Shown: positions 47,062 to 58,011 of the stretch, piece after piece
How positions within the stretch are numbered: position 1 is the stretch's first letter
Layout: the number at the start of each line of letters is the position of its first letter
NCBI GenBank assembly: GCA_947452455.1
Contig: CANGBX010000003.1
Location: 310,001-374,000 of the forward strand
Direction of reading: 5' to 3'
Length of the DNA: 64,000 bases
Source of the DNA: Beijerinckiaceae bacterium
GTDB lineage: Bacteria > Pseudomonadota > Alphaproteobacteria > Rhizobiales > Beijerinckiaceae
The notes under the pieces: model-generated
What the model was told of the DNA's origin: nothing
Databases searched by the model: none
The model's input: the letters and a program-made list of their open reading frames with translations, nothing else
Translations under genes and position numbers: made by a program

Positions 47062-49160
47062 CCGCCAAACAGGCGTTCGAACAAAGAGCGCTCGCGCGCA
47101 TTTTCGCGCGGCGCAATCAAAGAGCCAATCGGATCTGGCCGCGCGCCAGCCAGATCACCCGGCGGGATCATCGCACCCGGATCATTCTTGAAATTAAATC
47201 CGGGCAGCGGTGAAGGCGGCACATCTTTGAGCGCCACTTTCATATAGCGAGACCAAACATTCACCGGCAGATTGCCGCCCGAGACGCGCTTGGTTGGTGA
47301 ATTGTCGTCATTGCCAAGCCAAACGCCCGTAATCAGCTGGCTTGTGTAACCAATGAACCAGCCATCACGATAATCTTGCGAGGTGCCTGTTTTTCCGGCC
47401 GCTTGCCAGCCGGGAAGTTCGGCATGTTTGGCCGTGCCGATGATGAGTGTTTCTTGCATCATGCCATTCATCATCGCGACATGTTGCGGTTCAATCACGC
47501 GGCCAAAGCTTGCGCCTTTGCGCTGATAGACCAGCGTGCCATCGGCTTTTTTGACACGCATGATGATATGCGGCTGAACGCGAATACCGCCATTGGCAAA
47601 GGGCGCATAGGCCGAGACAATTTCAAGCGGCGTGACTTCAGATGTGCCCAAAGCAATGGATGCATTGATCTGCAGATCAGAGACAATGCCGAGGCGATGG
47701 GCTGTATCGGCGACAGTCTTGGCGCCGACTTCGAGACCAAGGCGCACCGCCACTGTGTTGAGCGAGAGCGCCAGAGCACGGGTCAAAGTAACAGCGCCTT
47801 GATATTCATTGGTTGAATTTTCAGGCTGCCATCCGCGCACATTGATCGGTGCATCATCGCGCATCGTGTCGGGCATTAGCCCTTTTTCAAGGGCCGAGAG
47901 ATAGACAAAAGGTTTGAAAGAAGAGCCTGGCTGTCGCTTGGCCACGACCGCGCGATTGAATTGGCTTTCTTGATAATTACGCCCGCCCACCAGCGCTTTG
48001 ATTTGTCCGTTGGGATCAAGCGAGACAAGCGCACCTTGCGTGACGTTGAAACGCTTACCAGATTTTTCGAGCTCATCGGTCAGCGCTTTTTCGGCCGCCG
48101 CTTGTTTCTCAGGACTGATGGTTGTCGAGACAATGAGATCAGTATCGATCACACCGATAATTTCTTCGAGAACATCCATCACATAATCCGCGGCATAATT
48201 GATCGAGCCCGCATTGTCGCGCGAGACGCCGGCTGGATTGGCTAGCGCCATTTTCGCCATGCCCTCGGTGATGTGCCCTTCCTGCTGCATGGCGCTGATG
48301 ACTTGCGCTGCGCGCTCCACAGCGGCTGAAGGATTGCGTGTGGGTGCAAGTTTGGTCGGCGCTTTCATCAAGCCCGCGAGCATGGCTGATTCTTGCAAAC
48401 TGGCTTGCGCAGCGCCGTGGCCGAAATAGCGACGCGTGGCAGCTTCCACGCCATAAGCGCCGGAGCCGAAGTAAACGCGGTTCAGATAAAGCTCGAGGAT
48501 TTCATCCTTCGAATATTTCTGCTCAAGCCAAAGCGCGAGAATAGCCTCCTGCACTTTGCGCGACAGTGTGCGCTCTTGCGTGAGGAAGAGATTTTTGGCG
48601 AGCTGCTGGGTGAGTGTCGAGCCACCCTGCATATTGCCGCGCCCTGAGGCATTGCGGAAAACAGCGCGCGCAATGCCAATCGGGTCGATGCCCCAATGGC
48701 TGTAGAAACGGCGGTCTTCAATCGCGATGAAGGCTTTGGGCAAATAAGGCGGCAGATCGGCAAGGCGCACTTCTGCCCCGCCCGTATCGCCGCGATTGGC
48801 GATGAGGCGCCCGTCCTCGCTCAGAATGGCAATATTGGGCGGGCGTTTGGGCACAGCGAGCTTGTCGATGGGCGGCAGAAGTGTGGCCTGCCAAGCAACC
48901 ACGCCTGCGATGAGGATGACCCCCCAAACCGCGGCCACGGAGGTCCAGTAGAACAGGAAGCCAAAAAAGGACCGCCGTTTTTTACGCTTGCCCCCTTTTT
49001 GGGGGGGGACGGGCTCATCTTCCTCGTACTCATAGGCAACTCGTTTCGAGCCACCTTTTTTGGTGATCCCGACGCGGTCCTCAGGGTTCGCGCGCAGGCC
49101 TTCTTCGCGTTCCGTTTCCGGATCGCTGGAGAAGCTGGGTTCGCGCCTTTTGGATGCCAT
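47058..49160 (-). CDS. mrcA: bifunctional penicillin-binding protein 1A
   Basis: Class A peptidoglycan synthase of 700 residues. A charged cytoplasmic tail (1-64) precedes one transmembrane helix (about 66-90). The glycosyltransferase domain has Glu148 in EDRRFYSHWGID; the transpeptidase domain has the SxxK motif at Ser413 (GSSFKP), SLN at 466-468 and KTGT from 590. The name mrcA rather than pbpC/mrcB rests on length and order. It diverges from dnaN. Confidence 0.92.
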   Translation of the reverse strand: MASKRREPSFSSDPETEREEGLRANPEDRVGITKKGGSKRVAYEYEEDEPVPPQKGGKRKKRRSFFGFLFYWTSVAAVWGVILIAGVVAWQATLLPPIDKLAVPKRPPNIAILSEDGRLIANRGDTGGAEVRLADLPPYLPKAFIAIEDRRFYSHWGIDPIGIARAVFRNASGRGNMQGGSTLTQQLAKNLFLTQERTLSRKVQEAILALWLEQKYSKDEILELYLNRVYFGSGAYGVEAATRRYFGHGAAQASLQESAMLAGLMKAPTKLAPTRNPSAAVERAAQVISAMQQEGHITEGMAKMALANPAGVSRDNAGSINYAADYVMDVLEEIIGVIDTDLIVSTTISPEKQAAAEKALTDELEKSGKRFNVTQGALVSLDPNGQIKALVGGRNYQESQFNRAVVAKRQPGSSFKPFVYLSALEKGLMPDTMRDDAPINVRGWQPENSTNEYQGAVTLTRALALSLNTVAVRLGLEVGAKTVADTAHRLGIVSDLQINASIALGTSEVTPLEIVSAYAPFANGGIRVQPHIIMRVKKADGTLVYQRKGASFGRVIEPQHVAMMNGMMQETLIIGTAKHAELPGWQAAGKTGTSQDYRDGWFIGYTSQLITGVWLGNDDNSPTKRVSGGNLPVNVWSRYMKVALKDVPPSPLPGFNFKNDPGAMIPPGDLAGARPDPIGSLIAPRENARERSLFERLFGG

Positions 49161-49232
49161 TTGGGTGCTATGGGCCTTCAGCTGAAATGGGCTTGGCGGG
49201 GCTTGTTGACGCTGATCCTGCGGTCTGCCCGC

Positions 49233-49247
49233 TTAAGGCCCGGTTAA
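49233..49247. promoter_or_regulatory. perfect CtrA-type box TTAA-N7-TTAA
   Basis: TTAA (49233-49236), seven bases, TTAA (49244-49247) is the consensus site for the cell-cycle regulator CtrA of alphaproteobacteria. It lies between the divergent mrcA and dnaN genes, 73 bases from the mrcA start. A second inverted repeat TGCTCA-gct-TGAGCA is at 49301-49315. Confidence 0.5.
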
Positions 49248-49412
49248 GCCTGAAAAATGGGCCTTTCGAGGCAGAAATTTGGGGACTTTTGGGCCTGTTT
49301 TGCTCAGCTTGAGCAGGTGGCGCTTGCTCTAGCTTCCGCACCGCGTCAAAGTCGCGGCCCCGGTGATTTGCGCCGGTGCATCGACCTATTTTTTGAGGAT
49401 GGATCAGGCCCC

Positions 49413-50531
49413 ATGAAAGTCACTCTCGAAAGAGCAGCGCTTCTCAAATCGCTGGGCCATGTGCACCGCGTCGTCGAACGCCGAAACACAATCCCGATTC
49501 TTGCCAACGTGCTTCTGCAAGCGGCCAACGGCCAGCTCGTCTTGAAGGCGACTGATCTTGATCTCGAAGTGACGGAGACCGTCCCGGCCGATATTGGCCA
49601 GGCGGGCGCCACCACACTTCCTGCGCATGTTCTCTACGATATCGTTCGCAAATTACCTGATGGTGCGCAGGTCTCGCTCGAACTGACGGGTGAAGCCGGT
49701 CAGCTTTTGCTGCGCTCGGGCCGTTCGCGGTTCAATCTGCAATCTCTGCCGGAAAGCGACTTCCCGGATCTCAATGCGGGTGATCTGTCACATCGCTTCG
49801 CGCTTGCCGCGGGTGATCTGAAGAAGCTGATCGAAAAGACGCAATTTGCGATTTCGACCGAAGAAACACGCTATTATCTTAACGGCATTTACGTGCACAC
49901 GACCGATGTCGATGGCCATGTGATGCTGCGCGCTGTGGCAACCGATGGTCATCGTCTGGCGCGTGTCGAGATCCCCGCACCTGCAGGTTCTGCCGGCATG
50001 CCGGGTATCATCATTCCCCGCAAAGCTGTGGCTGAAGTGCAAAAGCTCGTCGAAGATGCCAATGCCGAAGTGACGGTTGAGCTCTCGACCACCAAAATCC
50101 GCTTCACTTTCGGCGATGTTGTGCTGACCTCGAAATTGATCGACGGCACATTCCCCGATTATGCGCGCGTCATTCCGGCAAATAATGACAAGCGTCTCGT
50201 GATTGATTGCGCACCCTTTGCGGCGGCTGTTGATCGCGTCTCGACCATTTCTTCCGAGCGTGGCCGTGCGGTTAAACTCGCTTTGACCGATGGTCGTCTG
50301 ACCCTGTCAGTCACCAATCCGGATTCGGGTTCAGCGACTGAAGAAATCGAAGTCGATTATGATTCGGGCCCGCTCGAAATCGGCTTCAATGCGCGCTATC
50401 TGCTCGACATCACGAGCCAGCTCGATTCCGACACGGCTTTGTTCAAACTGGCTGATGCGGGTTCGCCCACGCTCATCCAGGACCGTGATGGCGCTGCTGC
50501 TCTCTATGTTCTGATGCCGATGCGCGTGTGA
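49413..50531 (+). CDS. dnaN: DNA polymerase III beta clamp
   Basis: Ring-shaped sliding clamp for the replicative polymerase. From ATG 49413 it has 372 residues in three clamp domains, starting MKVTLERAALLKSLGHVHRVVERRNTIPIL and ending LYVLMPMRV, the usual clamp C-terminus. It overlaps recF by four bases (GTGA). Confidence 0.97.
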   Translation: MKVTLERAALLKSLGHVHRVVERRNTIPILANVLLQAANGQLVLKATDLDLEVTETVPADIGQAGATTLPAHVLYDIVRKLPDGAQVSLELTGEAGQLLLRSGRSRFNLQSLPESDFPDLNAGDLSHRFALAAGDLKKLIEKTQFAISTEETRYYLNGIYVHTTDVDGHVMLRAVATDGHRLARVEIPAPAGSAGMPGIIIPRKAVAEVQKLVEDANAEVTVELSTTKIRFTFGDVVLTSKLIDGTFPDYARVIPANNDKRLVIDCAPFAAAVDRVSTISSERGRAVKLALTDGRLTLSVTNPDSGSATEEIEVDYDSGPLEIGFNARYLLDITSQLDSDTALFKLADAGSPTLIQDRDGAAALYVLMPMRV

Positions 50532-51691
50532 GCCTCTTTTCGGATGCTCCCCTGATCCGTCGCCCGAAAGTGCGGCGGCTTGTTCTGTCAGATTTCCGCT
50601 CCTATGCCGCGCTCGATCTTGCTGTCGAGGGCGATATGATTGCGCTGACGGGCGAGAATGGCGCAGGCAAAACCAATATTCTCGAAGCTCTTTCGTTGCT
50701 GACACCGGGTCGTGGTTTGCGCCGTGCTGATCTGGCCGATTGTGTGCGTGAGGGTGGCGCAGGCGGCTGGGTCGTCTCTGTTGAGCTCGAGGATGATGAC
50801 CATCGCGTTCAATTGGGAACGGGGCGGGAAGCTGCAGAAGGCGGCTTGCCGCAATCACGTAAATGCCGCATTGATCGGGCCCCTGTTGGCTCTGCGCGCG
50901 CCTTTGCAGATCATGTGCGCGTGGTCTGGCTGACGCCATCCATGGATGGATTGTTTACGGGACCAGCTGGCGATCGTCGGCGGTTTCTGGATCGCTTGGT
51001 TCTCGCGGTTGATCCCGAACATGGTGCACGCGTCTCGGCGCTTGAAAAAGCCCTGCGCAATCGCAACCGCCTGCTCGAAGATCATTTCTCCGAAACAGTT
51101 TGGCTGGATGCGGCCGAGCATGAAATCGCAGAAATTGCAGTGGCCGTGGCGGCTGCGCGCAGCGAAACCGTGTCGCGTCTGGCGGGCCTCATTCAAGAAG
51201 GTCGATCCAAAGAAACGCCTTTCCCATGGGCAGATCTGGCACTTGCGGGCGAGTTGGAAGCTATGATTCCCGATTATCCCGCGCTGGAAGTGGAAGACCG
51301 CTATCGCGAAATCTTGCGCAATAATCGTGCGCGTGATGCTGCTGCGGGGCGTACGCTGGTTGGTCCGCAGGCGGCAGATCTTATTGTTAAACACGGACCC
51401 AAAAACGCCGATGCGGCGCGCTCATCGACAGGTGAGCAAAAAGCTTTGCTTGTTGGTCTGGTGTTGGCGCACGCCCGTCTTGTGGCGTCCATGACAGGCA
51501 TTGTGCCGCTGGTTTTGCTCGATGAAATTGCCGCGCATTTCGACCCGTTACGACGCACAGCGCTTTACGACAATCTGGCCGAACTGGGTGCGCAAGTCTG
51601 GATGACGGGCGCCGATGCGAGTGCTTTTGCTGAATTGGCAGAGCGTGCAACCCTGATCCATGTGACGCCGGGCCATGCTATTGCGCATTGA
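50528..51691 (+). CDS. recF: DNA replication/repair protein RecF
   Basis: SMC-like ATPase that helps RecA load at gaps. It starts with GTG overlapping the dnaN stop and has 387 residues: Walker A GENGAGKTN (about residues 41-49), the signature STGEQKALL and Walker B VLLDEIAAHFD. Conserved order after dnaN. Confidence 0.94.
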   Translation: MSLFSDAPLIRRPKVRRLVLSDFRSYAALDLAVEGDMIALTGENGAGKTNILEALSLLTPGRGLRRADLADCVREGGAGGWVVSVELEDDDHRVQLGTGREAAEGGLPQSRKCRIDRAPVGSARAFADHVRVVWLTPSMDGLFTGPAGDRRRFLDRLVLAVDPEHGARVSALEKALRNRNRLLEDHFSETVWLDAAEHEIAEIAVAVAAARSETVSRLAGLIQEGRSKETPFPWADLALAGELEAMIPDYPALEVEDRYREILRNNRARDAAAGRTLVGPQAADLIVKHGPKNADAARSSTGEQKALLVGLVLAHARLVASMTGIVPLVLLDEIAAHFDPLRRTALYDNLAELGAQVWMTGADASAFAELAERATLIHVTPGHAIAH

Positions 51692-51709
51692 TTTTCAGGG
51701 TTTTCTTTG

Positions 51710-53447
51710 ATGCAAGATGTGTTGCTGGCCGCACGGCGCCAATTGAAATCTGTTTTTGGCTATGATGATTTTCGGCCCGGCCAAGCCGAGGTCATCACGG
51801 CTGTGCTGGAAGGCAAGCCCGTTCTGGCTGTCATGCCAACGGGCAGCGGCAAGAGCATGTGTTACCAACTCCCAGCACTTGTCGATGGCGGATTGACGCT
51901 GGTTGTCTCGCCTTTGATTGCTTTGATGCGCGACCAAGTTCAGCAATTGCGTGCTTTGGGCGTGGAGGCGGGTTCGCTCAATTCTTCCAATGATGATGAG
52001 GAATCAGATCGCGTCTGGCAGGCCTTGGATGATCAGCGCTTGCGGCTTTTGTTTCTCTCGCCCGAACGCCTCGCCATGGATGGCTTGCGGCAAAGATTGG
52101 CGCGTGCGGGCGTCAAGCGCATTGCCATTGATGAAGCCCATTGCGTTTCCGAATGGGGTCATGATTTCCGTCCCGAATACAGGCAGATCCGGCAAGCCGT
52201 TGAGGCTATCGGCTCGGTGCAGGTGATCGGGTTTACCGCGACAGCCGATCGCAACACGCGCAATGACATTGTCGAGCGCCTGTTTGATGCGCCGCCCAGC
52301 GTCTTTCTTGAATGGGCGAAGGGGACAGGGCGGCATCATCTATTGCGCATCGCGTGATCGCACGGAGCGCATGGCCGATTGGCTGAATGAAAACGGCTAT
52401 GAAGCGGTCGCCTATCATGCGGGCATGGATCGTGATCTGCGGGCGCGCAATCAGGATCGCTTCTTGCAGGAAGACGGCGTGATTGTTGCCGCCACGGTTG
52501 CCTTTGGCATGGGGATCAACAAGCCCGACGTGCGCTTTGTGGTTCACGCCGATATGCCGGCCAGCGTGGAATCCTATTATCAGGAGATTGGTCGCGCGGG
52601 CCGCGATGGTCTGCAATCCTGGACCCTTACCCTTTATGGCGTGGAAGATATGGCCCTGCGGCGCAGGCAGATCGATGAAAAGTCGATTGATGATGAGCGC
52701 CGCCGGATTGAGCACACGCGCTTCAGTCGCCTGACCATGCTCTGCGAATCTGCGACATGCCGCCGTCAGGCTTTGCTGGCATGCTTTGACGAGCCATCCA
52801 CCCCTTGCGGACAATGCGATATCTGCCGTGGTGAAGTCGCGCTTTATGACGGCACGGTGGATGCGCAAAAGGCTTTGTCGGCGGTCTATCGCACGGGCCA
52901 GCGTTTTGGAGCGGCCTATGTGTCCGATGTGCTGATGGGCGTGGCGAGCGAGGCCATTGCGCGCAACGGGCATGACCAGATCAAAACCTTCGGTGTGGGC
53001 TCTGACAAAACCAAAGCGGCCTGGGCCGCCATTTTGCGTCAATTATTCGCGGCCGATGCTTTGGCGAGCGCCAGTGATGAATATGGCGGTTTCCGCCTGA
53101 CCCCACGGGGAGAAGCCATTTTGTTGGGGCGCGAAACCATTGCCTTGCGCAAGGACGCCGCCCGTCCGCCAAAGCCCGCGCGCACCAAGGGTGCTCAAGC
53201 TGCAGCTGTCGAGGGGCTTGATGCTGATGATGCCGCTATGTTTGCCGCTTTACGGGCCGCGCGCCTTGCGATTGCGCGTGAAGAAGGTGTCACCGCCTAT
53301 GTGGTTTTTGCAGATCGGACGCTTTTGGAACTGGCCCGCCAGCGCCCCATGAGCTTGCACGAAATGGCTGCCATCCACGGGATTGGCGCCGCCAAACTCG
53401 AGCGCTACGGGGAGGCGTTTTTGGCGGTCCTCCTCAACACGGACTGA
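51710..53447 (+). pseudogene. recQ: recQ with internal deletion and frameshift
   Basis: RecQ DNA helicase, broken. The first part (51710-52357) carries motif I (MPTGSGKS), DEAH-type motif II (IDEAHCVSEWGHDFRPE) and motif III (GFTATAD), reaching PPSVFLE near 52310. Sequence then resumes in the +1 frame at GGIIYCASRDRTE (about 52330), motif IV, and continues with motifs V-VI (HADMPASVESYYQEIGRAGRDG), the zinc-binding Cys set and an HRDC-like end. The roughly 30 residues normally between motifs III and IV, including the conserved SFDRPN, are missing. The truncated first product would lack the second RecA-like domain. It is inserted between recF and gyrB. Confidence 0.82.
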
Positions 53448-53553
53448 CCCGTGTCTCAGCGGGGAAAACCCAATAATTTCGGCCACTTTTTCGTGCCTTT
53501 CGGCCCCGATATGGGCTAAATTCTGGCTTACGAATCGCTTGTCTCAAAAGGGC

Positions 53554-53587
53554 ATCCGGAAGCAGAGTTTTCGCGCGTTTTCCGGAT
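53554..53587 (+). repeat. inverted repeat in the gyrB upstream region
   Basis: ATCCGGAA (53554-53561) and TTCCGGAT (53580-53587) flank 18 bases, ending 37 bases before the gyrB start. It could be a leader hairpin or an operator. Confidence 0.5.
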
Positions 53588-53609
53588 CGCCCATTGCCCC
53601 AAAAATTGA

Positions 53610-56069
<2,460 letters not shown>

Positions 56070-56081
56070 TGCGATCAGGGC

Positions 56082-56107
56082 GCAGCGGATCGTTCTAAAT
56101 CCGCTGC
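56082..56107 (+). terminator. hairpin after gyrB
   Basis: 9-bp stem GCAGCGGAT / ATCCGCTGC with an 8-base loop, 12 bases after the stop codon. The following bases are C-rich, so termination would be weak. Confidence 0.5.
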
Positions 56108-56141
56108 CCCCGCACCAAAAAGCGCGCTCTCAGCAATTGGT

Positions 56142-56345
56142 CTAGTCGAATTTTTTAGGCGGCAGCAGTCGGTTGAGTGTGTCGCCACGGGCTGTCTTGC
56201 TGACAGAAAAGCGCGCGAAAGCGGATTGATACCAATCCTCGCCCTTGAAATCGTGCGAGCGGGGCTTTGCCTGATCTTTGCTTTTCTGGAGAGTTGGGGC
56301 GAGCCGTTCTCTAGGTGACGGCGCGTTTTTATTATCGTTTGCCAT
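56142..56345 (-). CDS. small hypothetical protein
   Basis: A 67-residue, Lys/Arg/Pro-rich frame, MANDNKNAPSPRERLAP..., ending LNRLLPPKKFD. No family is recognised and no strong ribosome binding site is seen, but codon choice and the position after the lipoprotein gene on the same strand make it plausible. The Arg/Lys-rich sequence has no signal peptide. The stop lies about 70 bases past the gyrB end on the opposite strand. Confidence 0.45.
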   Translation of the reverse strand: MANDNKNAPSPRERLAPTLQKSKDQAKPRSHDFKGEDWYQSAFARFSVSKTARGDTLNRLLPPKKFD

Positions 56346-56406
56346 GGACTCGTGAAAACCTGACGCAGGACATAAAGAGTTAACAAGGTGTTATTATCGC
56401 CAAGAT

Positions 56407-56988
56407 TCAATTTTGTAAAATAGAAGATTGTGCCGTTGAGCTCCCGCGCGGCGGAGAAATCTTTTCTTTTTGTGGTGTCTTGATCGATTTTTGTGTCTTG
56501 AGCCTTAATTCCTGCGGCGGCGCGATCTCTGTCTCGAGATCTTCAGCAGATATGACGCGATTTGATTTCGCGCCAAATTGCACCAGCACGCGCGTGCCCT
56601 TTTGCAAAACGGGTTCATTCCCGCGCTGAATTTGGGCGATGATCATGGTCTTGCCGTCACCAAAGGCGATCACATATTCAATCGCATTGTCGGTCTCGAT
56701 GAGGTCATGGGCCAGTTCCCCCGCCACGCCGCCAAGAACAAGCCCGCCCAGCATCGCGCCATTGGTTTGCCCGATGACGGCGCCCGCTGCGCCGCCGAGA
56801 AATGCACCTCCCCCAACAGCTTGTGTGGAATCACTGCGCACGCTCACAGGCCGGTGGCTCAGCACGGTGCCATAGCGCGTTTGGAACGCCTGACCAGCAT
56901 CCTCGAGTGGAATATCAGTGGTGCTTTTATTGGCGCAGCCAGCCAGAACGAGGCTCGCCCAAAGAGCCAGATGTGAAAAAAATTTCAT
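56407..56988 (-). CDS. glycine-zipper lipoprotein
   Basis: Outer-membrane-type lipoprotein of 193 residues. Lipobox LAGC with Cys18 follows a short hydrophobic signal. A Gly-rich segment (about residues 59-90: GGGAFLGGAAGAVIGQ, GAMLGGLVLGGVAGE) is a glycine-zipper like those of the Rickettsia 17-kDa antigen and SlyB families. The C-terminal third is basic and Pro/Ser-rich. Function unknown beyond envelope association. Confidence 0.8.
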   Translation of the reverse strand: MKFFSHLALWASLVLAGCANKSTTDIPLEDAGQAFQTRYGTVLSHRPVSVRSDSTQAVGGGAFLGGAAGAVIGQTNGAMLGGLVLGGVAGELAHDLIETDNAIEYVIAFGDGKTMIIAQIQRGNEPVLQKGTRVLVQFGAKSNRVISAEDLETEIAPPQELRLKTQKSIKTPQKEKISPPRGSSTAQSSILQN

Positions 56989-57020
56989 CAAAGCTGAACT
57001 CAAAACAACAAACAAAGGTA

Positions 57021-57097
57021 TGGCGCACCCGGCACGATTCGAACGTGCGACCTTTGCCTTCGGAGGGCAACGCTCTATCCAGCTGAGCTACGGGTGC
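57021..57097 (-). tRNA. tRNA-Arg, anticodon CCG
   Basis: 77 bases on the minus strand. The acceptor stem GCACCCG pairs with CGGGTGC, followed by G and an encoded CCA. The D-arm AGCTCAGCTGGATAGAGC, the anticodon loop CTCCGAA (anticodon CCG, reading the CGG codon) and the T-loop TTCGAAT are all present. Confidence 0.97.
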
Positions 57098-57100
57098 AAA

Positions 57101-57129
57101 AATAAAGGCGGGCCGAAGCCCACCTTTTT
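57101..57129. terminator. hairpin directly before tRNA-Arg
   Basis: GGTGGGC-ttcg-GCCCGCC with TTTATTTTT following on the minus strand, and CCTTTTTC on the plus strand. It is a likely terminator for the upstream small gene, ending only four bases before the tRNA 5' end. Confidence 0.7.
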
Positions 57130-57155
57130 CTAGCCGATCAGGCCAAGGCCTGCAA
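57127..57155 (-). promoter_or_regulatory. possible promoter for tRNA-Arg
   Basis: On the minus strand TTGCAG (57155-57150) and TAGAAA (57132-57127) are spaced by 17 bases, about 30 bases before the tRNA. It would start transcription at or within the hairpin at 57101-57129. Confidence 0.35.
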
Positions 57156-57171
57156 ATGGGTCTCGAAAGGA

Positions 57172-57468
57172 TCACTCCCCGGGGGTCACAACCCGGCGGC
57201 GTGTCGTGCGGCGTTCAACAATCACAGCCCGGCCCGATGGGCTAGGCGTGGCGGGTGCGACGCGCTGGATTGTTGTCGCCCGGCGTTGTGCGCGTTGTGC
57301 GACCGCACGGACCTCGTCTTCGCTGACGCCCATGAGCTGAGCTGCAACGGCAATCTGGTTGTCCAGACCCTCCGCGAAACATTCGGCGGCTTCCAGAGCT
57401 TCTTCAATCGTCGGGGGGTCATGGCGCACACGGCGCCCGCCATATTTTGTATTCCACGCAGCGGTCAT
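57172..57468 (-). CDS. small conserved protein of unknown function
   Basis: 98 residues starting MTAAWNTKYGGRRVRHDPPTIEEALEAAECF. The composition (conserved Trp, basic Arg-rich end with RRTTRRRVVTP) matches a group of short Hyphomicrobiales proteins without assigned function. ATG 57468 follows GGTGAG at three bases. The frame continues 5' without a family match. Followed by the terminator next to the tRNA. Confidence 0.65.
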   Translation of the reverse strand: MTAAWNTKYGGRRVRHDPPTIEEALEAAECFAEGLDNQIAVAAQLMGVSEDEVRAVAQRAQRRATTIQRVAPATPSPSGRAVIVERRTTRRRVVTPGE

Positions 57469-57661
57469 TCGCTCACCGGTCTGATTCAAGAATTTGGCTG
57501 TCTTGTAGACGATGCCGTGCGGATATCCAAACAGAATGCCACGGTTTTTCCATTGAGCCAGCGCAAAGTCGCAGACTGGCTGCATGGCAGGTCTGTAAAA
57601 GACGCGTGGCCCGCTCAAAGGCTTGCGCGTTTGCTCCCGGTTGTTTCGGGCAGTCTGTTTT

Positions 57662-58000
57662 TTAGGCGGCTGACGAAATTTTCTTGCGCCCGCCAGACGC
57701 CCCGCCATTGAGGCTCGCAACAAGGCCAGGTGCTGGTTTGAAGACGATGGCCATGCGCGGCTCAATCATCACATCTGTGCCGAGCTTCACGTTCCGGCCC
57801 TTTCGGGCAGCGCGTTTGAGCACAAGGAATTTGCCAAAGCCAGACAGCATCACGGGCTCGCCACGCAAAAGCGTGTCGGTGATCAGGTCGAGAAATAGCT
57901 CCACAAATCCACTGGCATCGGATCGTGGCAGGCCGGTGGCCTTGCAAACAGCATCAGCGAGGTGGGCGCGGGTGAGGTTGATTGGTTCTTTATCCGTCAT
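57662..58000 (-). CDS. IHF/HU-family DNA-binding protein
   Basis: Small histone-like protein of 112 residues, resembling IHF alpha (DLITDTLLRGEPVMLSGFGKFLVLKRAARKGRN). The DNA-intercalating arm is changed: RNVKLGTDVMIEPRMAIVFKP replaces the usual RNPKTGE...PRRVVVFKPS. Hence it is a divergent paralogue rather than certain ihfA. ATG 58000 is chosen; GTG 58015 overlaps the stop of the regulator gene (GTGA) and is a fair alternative, which would mean translational coupling. Confidence 0.8.
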   Translation of the reverse strand: MTDKEPINLTRAHLADAVCKATGLPRSDASGFVELFLDLITDTLLRGEPVMLSGFGKFLVLKRAARKGRNVKLGTDVMIEPRMAIVFKPAPGLVASLNGGASGGRKKISSAA

Positions 58001-58011
58001 GGTCTGTTCGT

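Noticed and set aside
52263-53447. recQ second part as a separate functional helicase fragment or programmed frameshift
   Set aside because: Conserved sequence between motifs III and IV is missing as well as the frame, and no slippery site is seen, so deletion in a pseudogene fits better.
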